Shown: in pieces, positions 14,068 through 25,925 of the stretch | How the letters are laid out: each line of letters opens with the position of its first letter | How positions within the stretch are numbered: the first letter of the stretch is position 1 | Source: Trichoplusia ni | Taxonomy: Eukaryota > Arthropoda > Insecta > Lepidoptera > Noctuidae | Length of the DNA: 64,000 bases | Assembly: GCF_003590095.1 (NCBI RefSeq) | Contig: NC_039488.1 | Location: 10,292,001 to 10,356,000 of the forward strand | Direction of reading: 5' to 3' | Program-made: the position numbers and the translations under genes | The notes under the pieces: generated by a model | Databases searched by the model: none | Told to the model about the DNA's origin: nothing | What the model saw: only the letters and a program-made list of their open reading frames with translations

Positions 14068-15594
14068 GACTCTACATTTTATTAGACGCCCTAATTAATA
14101 AGCCTATCTCTTCTTCAAATAAAGACAGTCTCCGAAATTCTGTATAAAGGTAAATACAATTCTCAGTATTTAATGTTTTCCTTCGCAGTAAAGTTTAATC
14201 TTTCTATATTATAACTTATACTGTTATATGAAGCTGGAATGAAACCTCTTTGGAACGAGCCTGCCGAAGCGTGTAGCACGCTAGAATAGTTTTCATCATA
14301 CTAATATTTATATTGTACGGTTACGTCTAAGCATATAATAGAACCTTATTTCTAAGAAACGTTCGATTAAGAATTTATGGTTTTATAGTAAGTTGAGATA
14401 ATATTTAGATACATTTAGCGTAAGTAAAAAATAACACGGACCTCATCTGTTTATGAATTAACCAGTCTACATTAGAGAATGCTTAAAATGTGTTGATTGA
14501 TGCCATCTATCACTTTGCGGTATAATTTTTTTTATCATCATTTTGATTTAATTGTGCACTATCTTATGAGAAATAAGTTTCTTTAAATCGAAACGTGATA
14601 ATTGTGAGCAGAAAAAAAATGTTTTAATCGTAACAATCTGTAGAAATCTATTCGAATTTTAAATGAAATGGGTATGTTGTGTAATTATATTTCTATGTAA
14701 AGTAATAACATTTTGAACATATAAATAGGCAACAAAACATAGATAGGTAGTTTAAAGACATCAAAGAACAACAAAAAAGAAAACACGAATTTCATGCAAT
14801 CAAATTCCCAGTTAAAACACACAATAAAAATACTTTTCAGCTATAAATCCCCTGAGGTCACAGTGTTAAAAATAAAGATAAATTCAGTTCGGAAAGGAAC
14901 AATGTAAAGGATAGGTTTCGTCCCAAATTTCCTGCTGGCTTTACCCTCGTGACCTGTCACACTGTCAGAAATATTTACACGCATTTACGCTTACTACATA
15001 CTTATATCGACTGAGTATAAAATAAATACTTATGGGTGTGTGTAATGTATTTCTCTTCCATATTATAAATAATTTGACTTCGGTGTTAAGCGTGATAAGA
15101 ATTTAGTTAAATAGATATTGAGGTAGATAATTAGTATTACTAAAAAATTTAGAAAGTGTGTCCAAAAAGTACCAATTATACTTATTACATTTTCTTGGGG
15201 TGAAATTTCGGAAAATATTTTTTAAAAAAATAGAAGCATTATTACGTACGTGTATTATTTTTGACTAAGCATTTATAAAGACTCTTAATGTGTGCAATAC
15301 TTTCATTTATTTTCTTGATAAAATTATTTTTTATTGACTAGTATTTTACAAAGGTATTATTTAGGTAACCAGGTTTCATTTAAACTGCCAGTTAGACGCT
15401 ACGAGTATTAAGAAACAGTGGAGCAGTTAAGATTTGCGGTGTGTAGCGTTGTGAAGCGAAGCGTGCTTTACAGGAGCGTAGCGTAGCGAGGAAAATTATT
15501 TTAATTTATTACTTCGGATTTAAGGTAAGTGTAAATTTAAATAAAGTAAAGATAAGCTTTATGGAATATGTTTTCCTCAAAAAGTAGGTTTTTT

Positions 15595-15720
15595 AGGATT
15601 GCGTACGATGAATCACTGTCCGTTTGTCTGTCAGTAGGTTGTATCCCATGAACCGTAATAGATCCGCAGCTGAAATTTCCAAATCTTGCATTTGTGTTGG
15701 GACCTTCCCAACAAAAGGAA
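15595..15720 (+). repeat. Partial copy of the repeat at 2129
   Basis: TAGGATTGCGTACGATGAAT, CACTGTCCGTTTGTCTGTCA, TTGTATCCCATGAACCGTAA, TAGATCCGCAGCTGAAATTT. Confidence 0.55.
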
Positions 15721-16202
15721 CTGTTGTTAAGGTCATAGATATATAGAATTTCATTTAATTTGTTCTGGTTGATTTTCTATTCCATTCCTAAAAAAAATAA
15801 GTGATCATGTATAAGCAAGAAAATTTCAATCGATCGAGTTCCGAACCCAATTATTTTCATCAAATTATAAGTTACAAGTAAAGTCCAATTTCATAATATT
15901 CCTTACCGATGAGCTAAGCTGAAGAAATTCGTTGTACACGCGAGCGATCAATCATTCTGTTTGGTTCAATACCCGCAAGTAAATATTTTGTTTCTGCATC
16001 ATAAATATGCTTATGACCCTGTTTAGTTTTCTGGTTAAGCTATGTGGAAAATAGGTAAGGACTATGTGGAAGAGTCAATTGAGTCCAAATAAAAGAGGAA
16101 AATTTGTTCTTCGACGTTCTCTTTGGAGAGCAGAACGTTTGTAACTGTGGAAGTACTATATAAAGAATATAGGTATTTTTTTACTCAAGTAATTTTTAAT
16201 CA

Positions 16203-16425
16203 TAATCATCCTAACCTTTTCCCAACTATGTATGTTGGGTGCCAATGGTTGTCGGCTGCCAGTCTTACCGGATGCAGTTGAGTAAGGAGTGACTGCCTAT
16301 CTGACCTTTTCAATCCAGTTTTCTGGACAACACGACTCCTCTTAGCCAGAATCGTTGTCAGACTTTCTAGCCTCTGATTACCCGTCACGACTTCCAAAGT
16401 AGTGTAAATAACAGCCGAAACCAAT
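16203..16425 (+). repeat. Interspersed repeat (CATCCTAACCTTTTCCCAAC family)
   Basis: Blocks CATCCTAACCTTTTCCCAAC, TATGTATGTTGGGTGCCAAT, CTTACCGGATGCAGTTGAGT, AGTGACTGCCTATCTGACCT, TTGTCAGACTTTCTAGCCTC and CTGATTACCCGTCACGACTT. I recognise the layout as widespread in moths and butterflies; class not certain. Confidence 0.55.
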
Positions 16426-16611
16426 AACTTAAAGTGCTCTCCAAAACACGTAGGAACTCATTACTACATACATAGATGATCTCCCATCCACTGATGAATC
16501 GTATCAAGTTTAGCTTAACCGTAATCGAGTGCATTTGTAGTCTAGCCATGAGCCCTTCTACATATTGTTAATACTATTCTATAAGTTGTTTTTCGTTTTT
16601 TTTTTTTTTTT

Positions 16612-16760
16612 CAGCCATTACTTTCCCACTGCAGGGCAAAGGCCTCCCTTAGGTTCTTCCACTCTGTCCGGTCTATTGCTTTTGCCATCCACGGTACGCA
16701 TCCAGTTCGTCGCTCCATCTCATTCGAGGCCGTCCTCGTCGCCGTTTTATGTTTGATGGG
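16612..16760 (-). repeat. 3' end of a non-LTR retrotransposon, reverse orientation
   Basis: TTTCCCACTGCAGGGCAAAG, GCCTCCCTTAGGTTCTTCCA, CTCTGTCCGGTCTATTGCTT, then CATCCACGGTACGCATCCAG. The first part is the reverse complement of a GGAGGCC...GCAGTGGG tail. Confidence 0.55.
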
Positions 16761-17940
16761 ACCCCGAGGGTACAGACAGATTTTCGTTTTTAATCCATTA
16801 AAATCAATTTTTGGCATTTGTCACGTTGGGATTTGACCGAGCTATACACGACTCTTTAAACTTGGCAGGAAAAGATACAAAGATGATGGAAGCCAGGTAA
16901 AGAAATCAATTACGTTTCACAAAACATTATACGCTCATAATTTCTTCCAGTTACAGTCGACGGTAACTGAGAAAGTAAATAATACATGGCATTGAAAAAC
17001 GTCACGTTGATTTACAACTTGGATGTAATCTTGCAACCTTGCATTAAAAACAGTTCGCTAACTTGAGGCCAGCACGAAATCAAAGAAGCTTTCGTTAATA
17101 AATTCTCGGCATTATATAAACAAACATACCAACGATTTATATTATTACCCTTTTTAGAGTTGCTAATTTATTTAGTTGGATATCACATGCACCTATTTTT
17201 AGTATGGCAGAAAAACAAGGAGAGTACGGGGAGTGTAATTAATTTTTCTGTGTAAAGCCATCCTTTTTATGGAAGCGTGACACTGCAATAGAGAAAACAT
17301 AAAGCGCCATCTCTCTGTCACGCTCGCAATAGTGAGTAACTTTGAATGATCAAAATATATTATGGACGCGGTCTGTATAGTGTGTTGTGTTAGATCTGAG
17401 AGTAAATGAAAACTCATTTCCAGCCAGTGGGTCCTACATCTAGAAAAACCTATTCTTGCTTTGCTTTGTTAAATAACAGGGTAAACGTCATGAAATTGAG
17501 AACAATATGAAGATTGACTGTGCACAGCACTGAGATAGCACAGGATTATGAAAGAATCTATATCAGTGTAATCACGATGGATAATATTATCCATTGTCTA
17601 TATAAAACGCATTAAATTCAAGATAACTGGAATTAGTACTTTACAATTACGTGTTCTAAAACAAAACACTTATGAATGAAATAAGCAGTACTTACCTTAC
17701 TGTAAAACGTATTAACAGCGGATATTATGGTAGTTGCACAAACGGTGCGTTTTCTATTAATAATGCGGTTCGTACTGTATGGACTACATGTTGTCTATAA
17801 TTAGTAACTAAATATATTGTCAGTACAATATCGTTATAAACCACCATTATTGCTATTGTTTTAAAATTGGAGTTTGTTGCATTCATTCCTCGAACCCAGA
17901 ATAATTTAACTATCGTATGTAGGTACACCTATGTAATAAC

Positions 17941-18185
17941 CGGTAAAGTGCGAGTCAGACTCGCAATAGGGGTTTGGAGCAAATACCAATTACCTTATAT
18001 TAAAAATTACCTTTAACTGTAAGAACCATTACTTTAAAACATTCTTGATTTTGCTGTATTGTTTTAACACAGCGGCAACAGAAATCCATCATCTATGAAA
18101 ATTTCAACAGTCTAGCTATTACGGATCATAAAATACAGCCTAGTGGCAGACGCATGGCCATTTTAACCCTTTGAAATCCAAAAAA
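17941..18185 (-). repeat. Copy of the repeat at 2129 (full span, decayed)
   Basis: Opens CGGTAAAGTGCGAGTCAGAC, has ACAGCGGCAACAGAAATCCA, TCATCTATGAAAATTTCAAC, ATTACGGATCATAAAATACA and CTAGTGGCAGACGCATGGCC. Head and tail of the family are both visible. Confidence 0.6.
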
Positions 18186-18406
18186 TATACTTTTATTTCA
18201 AGATTTGTAATGCCATTTGAACACATTGCCTTATAGCAATAATAAGACTTATATATGAGAATAGGACAACTAGACTCCTATATTGAAGCTAGACATTCAA
18301 ACATAACAGTAATCATTATTCTGCCTCCAACGTAAACTTAGAGAGCACACGTTATTTTCTCAAGCAACAAATAAGAAAGTTGAGTTTATACAAATCTATC
18401 TATACT

Positions 18407-18699
18407 TCTATACTAATATATAAAGCTGAAGAGTTTGTTTGTTTGTATGATTGTTTGAACGCTCATATCTCAGGAACCAGTAGGGTTCAAATTGAAAAAT
18501 TATTTTTGTGTTAAATAGACCATTCATCGGGGAAGGTTTTAGGCTATATAACATCACGCTGAAACTAATAGGAGCGAAGATACAATGAAAACTGTGGCAA
18601 AAACGAGGAAAAATATTCATCTTCGATAGCTTCCGTTCAAAAATTCCTGACGTATCTTCTAACCACAAAGACGGGGGCGAAGTCGGGGGCAACAGCAAG
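18407..18699 (+). mobile_element. Lep1-like non-autonomous Helitron
   Basis: Starts TCTATACTAATATATAAAGC, contains CTCATATCTCAGGAACCAGT and CTATATAACATCACGCTGAA, and ends GAAGTCGGGGGCAACAGCAAG, with CAAG in place of the usual CTAG. Confidence 0.65.
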
Positions 18700-19842
18700 T
18701 TATACATATGTGTGAGTTACAAAGACACACTGGTATACATTTAGTCATGTGGGCCGTTGCTATACACGTGTTTGTCACTTGGGAACTAGACAGCTGGGAC
18801 GTAATTCATATTGTTAATTGTCTTTCTCATTATTTCGTACAGTCCTATTAATTACTGTAATGACCGGACTCTGTAATAATGATTTATTTATTAAAACCTT
18901 GGAGGAAACATACGATTCATATTCTAAATTTTTTGGAGCTGAAAACTGTCCTTTGATGTTCTTTTTTTCAGTTTTACGTTATTAAAAAATAATTATTTTC
19001 TACTTCGACAACACAAATTTTAAATATGCCATCTCTTTTATAATGAAATGGTCGATCTAGTTCTAGACGTTGAAATATATGATCTAAATAAATTTTTATT
19101 TCCTAAAAACAGTTATTTTGCATCAGCCGTAGTGATTCAATCAAATACTTTAAGAAATTCGTTTTTATTAAGAAAAATACTTTTTATTACGCTTTTAAGT
19201 TGTATGATTTGTAATTCGAATTAAAAAATACGTTAATTCAAGTAGAAGATATTAAATACAATATTAATTGACGAAATATTAGTATGTGTGTGTTAACCAG
19301 TCTCTGTACATATATATGTTATTGGAAGGACAATTTTAAACGCTTAATATTACGAGTATTACGACACAATTTTATATTTGTGTCAAACAATTCTTGGAAT
19401 ATAACATTGTATAGACTATAATTACTATAAAACAAAAGTTCCTGATTCACCTTTAATTGACGCAGTGTGGTCACTAAAACACGCATTGATTACTTCATTG
19501 TAATTATTTTCTGAGTCATCCCTTTTACACACCTATGTATCTACCCAAATAAAGGCTAAAGTTAAGCGCATATTTTTCTAAATTACTAGTCTACTATAAA
19601 ACGTTGCAGAAATATTAAAGAACGGCAAAGGCCTTATAATAAAATATCTTATTTTTTTAAAGAGCCATTTACGTTAAGTTATACCTACATAATTAAAAAA
19701 CAAAATATTAACAACAAATACCTAGAACGCTCGTTTACAAAACAATAGCCAAAGCTTTCACGCTTAATTGAAAAAGAAATAACATAATTTCGGTATTCAA
19801 ATTGGAATGTCAAAGAAATTTCAAACATAATTAAGCACTCAC

Positions 19843-20190
19843 CTCTAGAAATAATTTTCAGGACGACCGACGGAGCGTCCCTACACGCGTTCACTTCAAA
19901 AAACTTATAAAACACAACCAAAAAACGCAAACGAGATGTTCACATTTAATATCAACATTCATTTGTTTTACCACATCACTCCACCAGGGGTTGAGAACTA
20001 TTGGTTATTTGGAATAAGTTTAGCGTATTACGCCTAATGTTGGTCGGGTATTAAAAATTTACGTTGAGCGCGCGAGACGCGTGGACACAGACGTCTGTTC
20101 TGGTGCGGGTCGGCGACTATACTGAAGTCTGAAATGCGTGAAAACGGGCGAGCGACGCGAACAGGGCGGCTTCCAACGTACTCGAGTTTA
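19843..20190 (-). promoter_or_regulatory. CpG-rich island, candidate promoter and noncoding first exon
   Basis: About 20060-20180 is strikingly rich in CG dinucleotides (GCGCGCGAGACGCGTGG, GGGCGAGCGACGCGAACAGG) in an otherwise AT-rich area. On the minus strand a leader with GGACGCTCCGTCGGTCGTCC ends at TCTAGAG followed by GTGAGTGC, a strong donor at 19842. No coding exon that could follow is visible at lower coordinates, so the gene would continue past the left edge. Direction and reality unproven. Confidence 0.3.
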
Positions 20191-21339
20191 CTTAAAAGTG
20201 CAAACATTACTTTTATTGAATGGAATTGTGATGGATATTGTTCCGTAGTGTGGCTTCGTTATGTTTACTAGTTGAATATTTTAATGAAATATGTGTTTTA
20301 CGTTTTATGTAGCACAATCGATGAATTTCCTTGTAGGTAATAACCTCTTCGATTGGTGCCTTTTAATGAAAATCAACTTTTGTTTTATAATAATAAATTA
20401 TGTATCGGTTTTTCCTTTATCAGAAATTACATTTTGAGTGGATATTGTTTTGTGTTGTTTATCTTGAGAAAACCGTAGATGGCTAGATTCAATTCGGCCG
20501 TTAGAGAATCAAATGCGATAGTAATCGGAATCTACGCGACTCCCATCGATCACGACTTAGCCAATGAACCTATCAGCTAAGCTCGGATTGCCGAATTTTG
20601 TATGATGAAAAAAATTAAAAATTGCCTGGTAATTATGTCCGTTCATACTGTATGTATCATCATAAATATTTCTATCGTCATAGGGTTTTAAATATTAAGT
20701 ATTCCACGCATTTAAGATATACTATTATTTAACTAATGGGTAATTTAGTTGTATATAAGCTTATCCAATATCAAATCGCTTATTTTAGTGTGAAATACAC
20801 AAATGACATTATAAAGTATTCGAAACTCTCTGTTCACTGCCTACAAAATAAAAATCGACTTTCACATTTAAATAAAACAGTAGGTGTCATCAAATAAGTC
20901 AGTGGCGTCTGAAGATCCTGTTTGAAAGGCCCTTGAACCCTTAAAAGGCGAGACTAACGAACTCAAATACAATAACCTTAATGTTGAGGAAAATCAAGTG
21001 AAACCCGGAAAACGTAGACTTATATAATCACGATTTACAAAATTCCGTTTATTCCTTGAATATTATCTTATGTGCTTGTTCATGTGTAGGTTCCTTCTTC
21101 TTTTGTGGAAACCGCAGACAAGGTGTATTTCGAAGAAAAGTACACGACTGAATAGTGTGTCTGTCTGTCTGCGGTATATAGCTCCGGAATTTGGTTGGTT
21201 TTGGATCAAAGGTCAATTATCTTCTTAAGCATGTTTGACAAAAATAAGACGTGCTATTTATAATTTATGGTAGTGGGCGGGGGGGGGGGGTGAAAGAGGG
21301 AAAAAATGAAATCTCTGCAATGAGAACTCATTTCACTAA

Positions 21340-21455
21340 TTGTTTATTCAAATTAAAATCACAGTTCATGAGAGTGAAACTGGCAACAAACGGTCAGACA
21401 GTGGCCTTAGTAATTGGGGTCCGTTTACACCTTTAGGGTACGTAATCCTAAAAAT
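21340..21455 (-). repeat. Partial copy of the repeat at 2129
   Basis: CACAGTTCATGAGAGTGAAA, CAAACGGTCAGACAGTGGCC, TTAGTAATTGGGGTCCGTTT, then TTTAGGGTACGTAATCCTAA. Confidence 0.55.
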
Positions 21456-23387
21456 AATTCACTAGATTATCCTAATACTATTCAACAAATTTCCAAGCAA
21501 TACTTAATAAGACCAGAGGCTTATCTAAGCAGTGGAATATAATACGGAACCGGAATTGATCGTGGGACTTTCTTGTTGTTTATGCATTTATAATTCGTAC
21601 CCTAAATATTTGTCTTCAAATTAAACTTACTTCGGGAAGTATAAACACAGGGTGTTGGCATAAGACATACTCGTACGTATGTGTATTTCGATATTTAAAT
21701 TTATTTGAAGTCGTTTCTTGAGTAATTGCGTGTGTTTTTTTCATGTAACTTTTAAGTTTTATTTATAGGGTTAGGTCTTCCTTTTTTCATTTTATAAAAA
21801 AAAACTATTTTAGTTCTTATTTCTTAAATACGGGTATTGAATTTAGGATGTAAATAGATGAAAATTATTGGAATAAAAAAGTGGTGTTAAAATTTTATTG
21901 CTAGTAAATACTAGTAATTCTTCAGAGTTATCGGGCATTGACTTAAATTTTCGAATAAAATATAGTAAAAGAAGTAAGAGTATACATAAGTAGCATGTTC
22001 TGCTTTAATATTAAAATGATTTTCTAAAATAAAACCAAATATTTTTCGTAACTCAGGTTAGTTACCTGCAAAATTGAATTCAAAATACTGTTAAAATATA
22101 ATCGTCCATTCAATGGCACTGGCTTTTCTCTCAAATATGATAAAATCTATCGGAAAGGCTGTTACATGCAGCCGCCAATTAAATTCACCCAGCTGCCATA
22201 TAATAGTTTTAGAGCCCAAATAACCGCAGCTGCAGAGCATTTTAGCCTGTGAGCCGCATAAGAGAATTAGGTTCAAAGCTGAACGGAAATCGAATGATAT
22301 AGGGGCAATAGGGGCCATAGGGGGTAAAACTTCAAAGTATGATGGGGATTTACTGGGAGGGATGAAAGGCAACTGAAAAAAAAAGTTACTGAAATTTTCT
22401 TAACATATCAGATAATTGTCAATGTTTTAGTATGCCTTGGCAACAAAAAATTTCAACTATTTTCGAGCCTGCCACTACCTTCCTTCCCCGAACGAATAGG
22501 TGCCTATGAGTGTTCACCCACCTTACCGAAAAATGGTAAAGGTCCATTCTCAGGTCATCCTACATCATTGCAAAGTGTGTAAGTGATTATTGTACAGTTA
22601 AAACGTTAAATGTTAGCATAAGATATTCATAAAATATAATAGTAAAATTATATTAATAATCACTAAAAAAATCCACGCATGCACTTTCTGCCCGTAAAAA
22701 ATGAAACCGTAGTATCTACATTAATAAGTAGACATAGATTACAAACATTTCCTAGAAGTAGACAAATCAATAGCTGTAATTAACGTTCTAAGAAAAAACC
22801 AAGTTAGTTAACTGCAGGCCAAGGTAAAACAAAGTAATTGCATTATCTTAAGGGCTACGTGGGTCCGGCTTTCATACAAGATAGTTGGAAAAGGGGAATG
22901 GAACGTATTCATGTATTGGAAATCTTCGTATTCCCATTGAAGTGGCTTGAAAATGGCTGAACCTCTCAAAGAGTTACTTAGATTATTAAAAAGTAGAATC
23001 AAGTTGAGTAGCGGCACAAAATGCCCATCAAATTTGGAAATAATCAAAGGATTGGATCTTCAGGAGCTTACAATATAAACAAGGTACTATTTTCGTAATT
23101 CTGAGCAAAGTAAAGTTCAACGGAATCTCTTTGATGTTCGGTAAAGTAATACAATACCTTTGATTATGTTTCATTCGAAAATGAAATAGCATTAGGTACA
23201 ATGGGTTACTTAATTCGAAAATATCTTTGATGGATTATTTTTAAATTAATAGAGTTAATAATTTAGAATGAACATCACACTGTAGCTGACAACGATCGCC
23301 AATTTTTATTTATTCGTAACGATAAGACATTCAAATAAAAAAATGACGAACCAACAAATATCAAACGAAGAAAAAGGCTGTCTAGGA

Positions 23388-23605
23388 ATTTTTGACTGCA
23401 AGGAGCGACAAATGGTTCAAGTCCAAGTTCAAGTGGTTAAAACAAAAGAAATATACTCTATGTCCGAGCCTTGAAAAGCACAAACTTTAGTGTAAGCAAC
23501 GACTACTTGTCCTGAATCTGGGTGTCTTTGTGCATGGGGCTTGAATTTTCGTGAAACTCACGCGACCAGGATTAAATTAATCAATGCAGGAGGAAAAAAA
23601 AGAGG
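23388..23605 (+). repeat. Decayed tRNA-derived SINE copy
   Basis: Head TTTGACTGCAAGGAGCGACA, middle CTTGTCCTGAATCTGGGTGT, CTTTGTGCATGGGGCTTGAA, tail CGCGACCAGGATTAAATTAA then AATGCAGGAGG. Confidence 0.6.
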
Positions 23606-24073
23606 TCTGTATTTAAATGCTTGTACTTAATTATCAACAGAAGAAATAACTTTCCATCAGTCCGAGTTACCTAAATAGAAAAAGTTACAATTGTGAATCC
23701 ATAGATTTTTCCGTTGAAAACCGATAGCAGAATAAAACTACGAACTATTGACAGACACTGTCGGGTACTGTCGAAGTTTTCCGTTACATCCACGCAGAAC
23801 TATCCATTTGTAATAACATTGCAGTTGTGGAAGAGTGAAGCCGTTCTACATCGTTTAGGACGTTGTCACGCTTTCTCAATAGAATATTTGAGGAAAACAA
23901 TTGTTTAGACAATCACACAGATTTCCGAAAAATATTGGATAAGTACTTTTTATTTTATCTTGTTGACCAAAATGAGGGGATAGTGATCTAAAACTATGAC
24001 GTCACTTACCAGTACGCTTTTTACTAGCAAGTCATGTAACTAGCCCCCACTACTATATATTTCATCGTCTTAA

Positions 24074-24455
24074 GAGAGTGCTGGGCGACAAAAGGGATGA
24101 ATGAAAGACAATTGCATGCAGCAGAGATGAGAATGTTAAGAGGAATGTGTGGTGTTACGAGAGCGGATAGAGTAAGAAATGAGTATATAAGGGGAAGTTT
24201 GAAAGTGGCACCGGTTACAGAGAAACTACGTGGTAACCGGCATGTTATGCGGAGGAATGAAAATCATGTGGTAAGGAAGGCGTTAAGCATGGATGTGGAT
24301 GGATATAGGGGAAGAGGATGACCAAAGAAACGATGGATGGATTGTGTGAAAGACGATATGGCTGTAAAGAGTGTTTCGGCCGATAGGAAGGTATGGAAGA
24401 AGATGACATGTTGCGCCGACCCCAAATAAATAATTGCGATAAGGGCAGGGGAATG
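24074..24455 (+). pseudogene. RTE-type non-LTR retrotransposon, broken 3' end of the reverse-transcriptase frame
   Basis: The frame from 24097 to 24429 reads like the extreme C-terminus of RTE polyproteins: HAAEMRMLRGMCGVTR, RNEYIRGSLKVAPVTEKLR, then a direct jump to HVMRRNENHVVRKAL, GYRGRG, a TGA stop, PKKRWMDCVKDDM and a final CCADPK-stop. The stop after GRG replaces an Arg codon, and a few residues (normally before GHVMRR) are deleted. The tail GATAAGGGCAGGGG follows. Dead fragment; the rest of the element is missing. Confidence 0.8.
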
Positions 24456-24954
24456 ATTAAGTGCTTTTGAACTTCTTTACTTTTTAAAGAAATGATAAAA
24501 TGAAAAATACGAATTCAGTATATTTTGCAAATCTGTTTGACGGTTCGAACAGAATTATATTATCAGATTTAATCAAATATCCTATAACAATAATAACACT
24601 TTCGTCTTCGCCGTGATAGTTTTTCGTACGCTTTACAAATTCATTTATATCCAAAAGGGTTGGCAGAACATTATGCGATTTAGCTGTTTCATGTATACGA
24701 TTATTTAAATGTTAGCGGTTTACCATTTTTATGTGGCCTTCGGAGGATAAATGGATGAACTGCGTACCTTTCTGTAGGTTTGAAAGGTCTTAGGGGGAAA
24801 TATATTGCAACTTATTTTGCATTGAAGAAGGAAAAACGGGTACTAAGACTATGAATTTAAATAACCTGTAGACTAACCACGTTTAATGATTTGGAATATT
24901 GATATACCTGCTGGGACCTACCGACCTACCTACCTTTTTAGCACATGAATTGGG

Positions 24955-25105
24955 TGACTTGTGGTCACCATGTCAAATCAAATTTGCGCAACGTGTCGCA
25001 GGTATCATCAAGCGATAGTCTGATATACCAATACTTGTCCCGAGTTTGGGTATCAGTATACATGTGACTTGAATCAATGTAGTACCTTCGTAATACAAGA
25101 ATTAT
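24955..25105 (+). repeat. Decayed tRNA-derived SINE copy
   Basis: GACTTGTGGTCACCATGTCA, AATTTGCGCAACGTGTCGCA, TACTTGTCCCGAGTTTGGGT, ATCAGTATACATGTGACTTG, then CGTAATACAAGAATTATATT. Confidence 0.5.
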
Positions 25106-25289
25106 ATTTAATATTGCGAGAACGTATAAAAAAATGCAAAATCAAAAGCTTTTATTCCAAGTAGGCCGTATTCCAGACACTTTCAAAACGTTACAACGTT
25201 CCAAGAAAAGCAAAGGCAATAATTGAAAAACTACTTTACGTTAAAAGACTGGTAATACAGGAAGAGCTCTACAGAAACCATTTTTTTTA

Positions 25290-25332
25290 CTTAACCCACT
25301 GTCTTCCAGCCTGGGTAAAGGCCTCCCTCAAA
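25290..25332 (-). repeat. Short non-LTR retrotransposon tail, reverse orientation
   Basis: TTAACCCACTGTCTTCCAGC, CTGGGTAAAGGCCTCCCTCA: same design as the piece at 16612. Confidence 0.4.
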
Positions 25333-25734
25333 GATAAAAATAAAACAAAAATTATTTACCAATTCTTTAGCTTGGGCCACATGGAACCCGTATTATGCCT
25401 TATTATTATTCAAAAACTATAAAATAGTCTACCAAAATATTCAAAACAGAACACACAACCCTCGTAAAGATGTAGTAAGCAACCACAACTAAAGTGATAA
25501 CAACAATACCTTTCAGTGTAAAGTAATCATGCGGGGCATCACTGCAGTCGCATGCATTAACAGCAATTTCCTCGTAACCTCTGCGATAGTAGAATACCAC
25601 AGTGATACCATTTAGTACGAGAGCGTGGAACGTAGAGAAGTAATGGAAGTGGTTTACAGAGTACGCCTGTGTTCATTTAGGAGATGATGATCAAGATTTT
25701 TAGCTCTGGGGTAGGCGGGGGGGCGTAGATTAGA

Positions 25735-25925
25735 ACCTGATGGTGTATGTGTAGATGAGCGGTTAAGGTCACCACGACAAACCCTCTGTACGCAACGTGT
25801 GGCGAGGTCAGCGGATCCACGTGTGCCTGTTCTGAGTCTGAGTGTCTTTATGCATGTGACTTGATTTTTCATGAAACACAATGATCAAATTCCGTAATGC
25901 GGGAGTCGTTTTTTAAAATCCAATT
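25735..25925 (+). repeat. tRNA-derived SINE copy
   Basis: GATGAGCGGTTAAGGTCACC, ACGCAACGTGTGGCGAGGTC, TGTTCTGAGTCTGAGTGTCT, TTATGCATGTGACTTGATTT, then CCGTAATGCGGGAGTCGTTT and an A-rich end. Its 3' end is one of the best preserved. Confidence 0.6.

Larger units (their letters stand above)
14068..19842. other. Gene-poor AT-rich region with repeats
   Basis: No coding exon recognised. Contains repeat copies at 15595, 16203, 16612, 17941 and a Helitron-like element at 18407. A GTAAGT at 15524 is discussed among rejected items. Confidence 0.5.

Noticed and set aside
15420..15523. Noncoding exon ending at GTAAGT (15524) on the plus strand
   Set aside because: The upstream sequence is a degenerate GCGTAGCG-type repeat and a single GTAAGT is expected by chance every few kilobases; no other support.
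21270..21295. Poly-G run as a possible quadruplex or regulatory site
   Set aside because: A single G-run interrupted by T is not a four-tract quadruplex motif and nothing nearby suggests a function.
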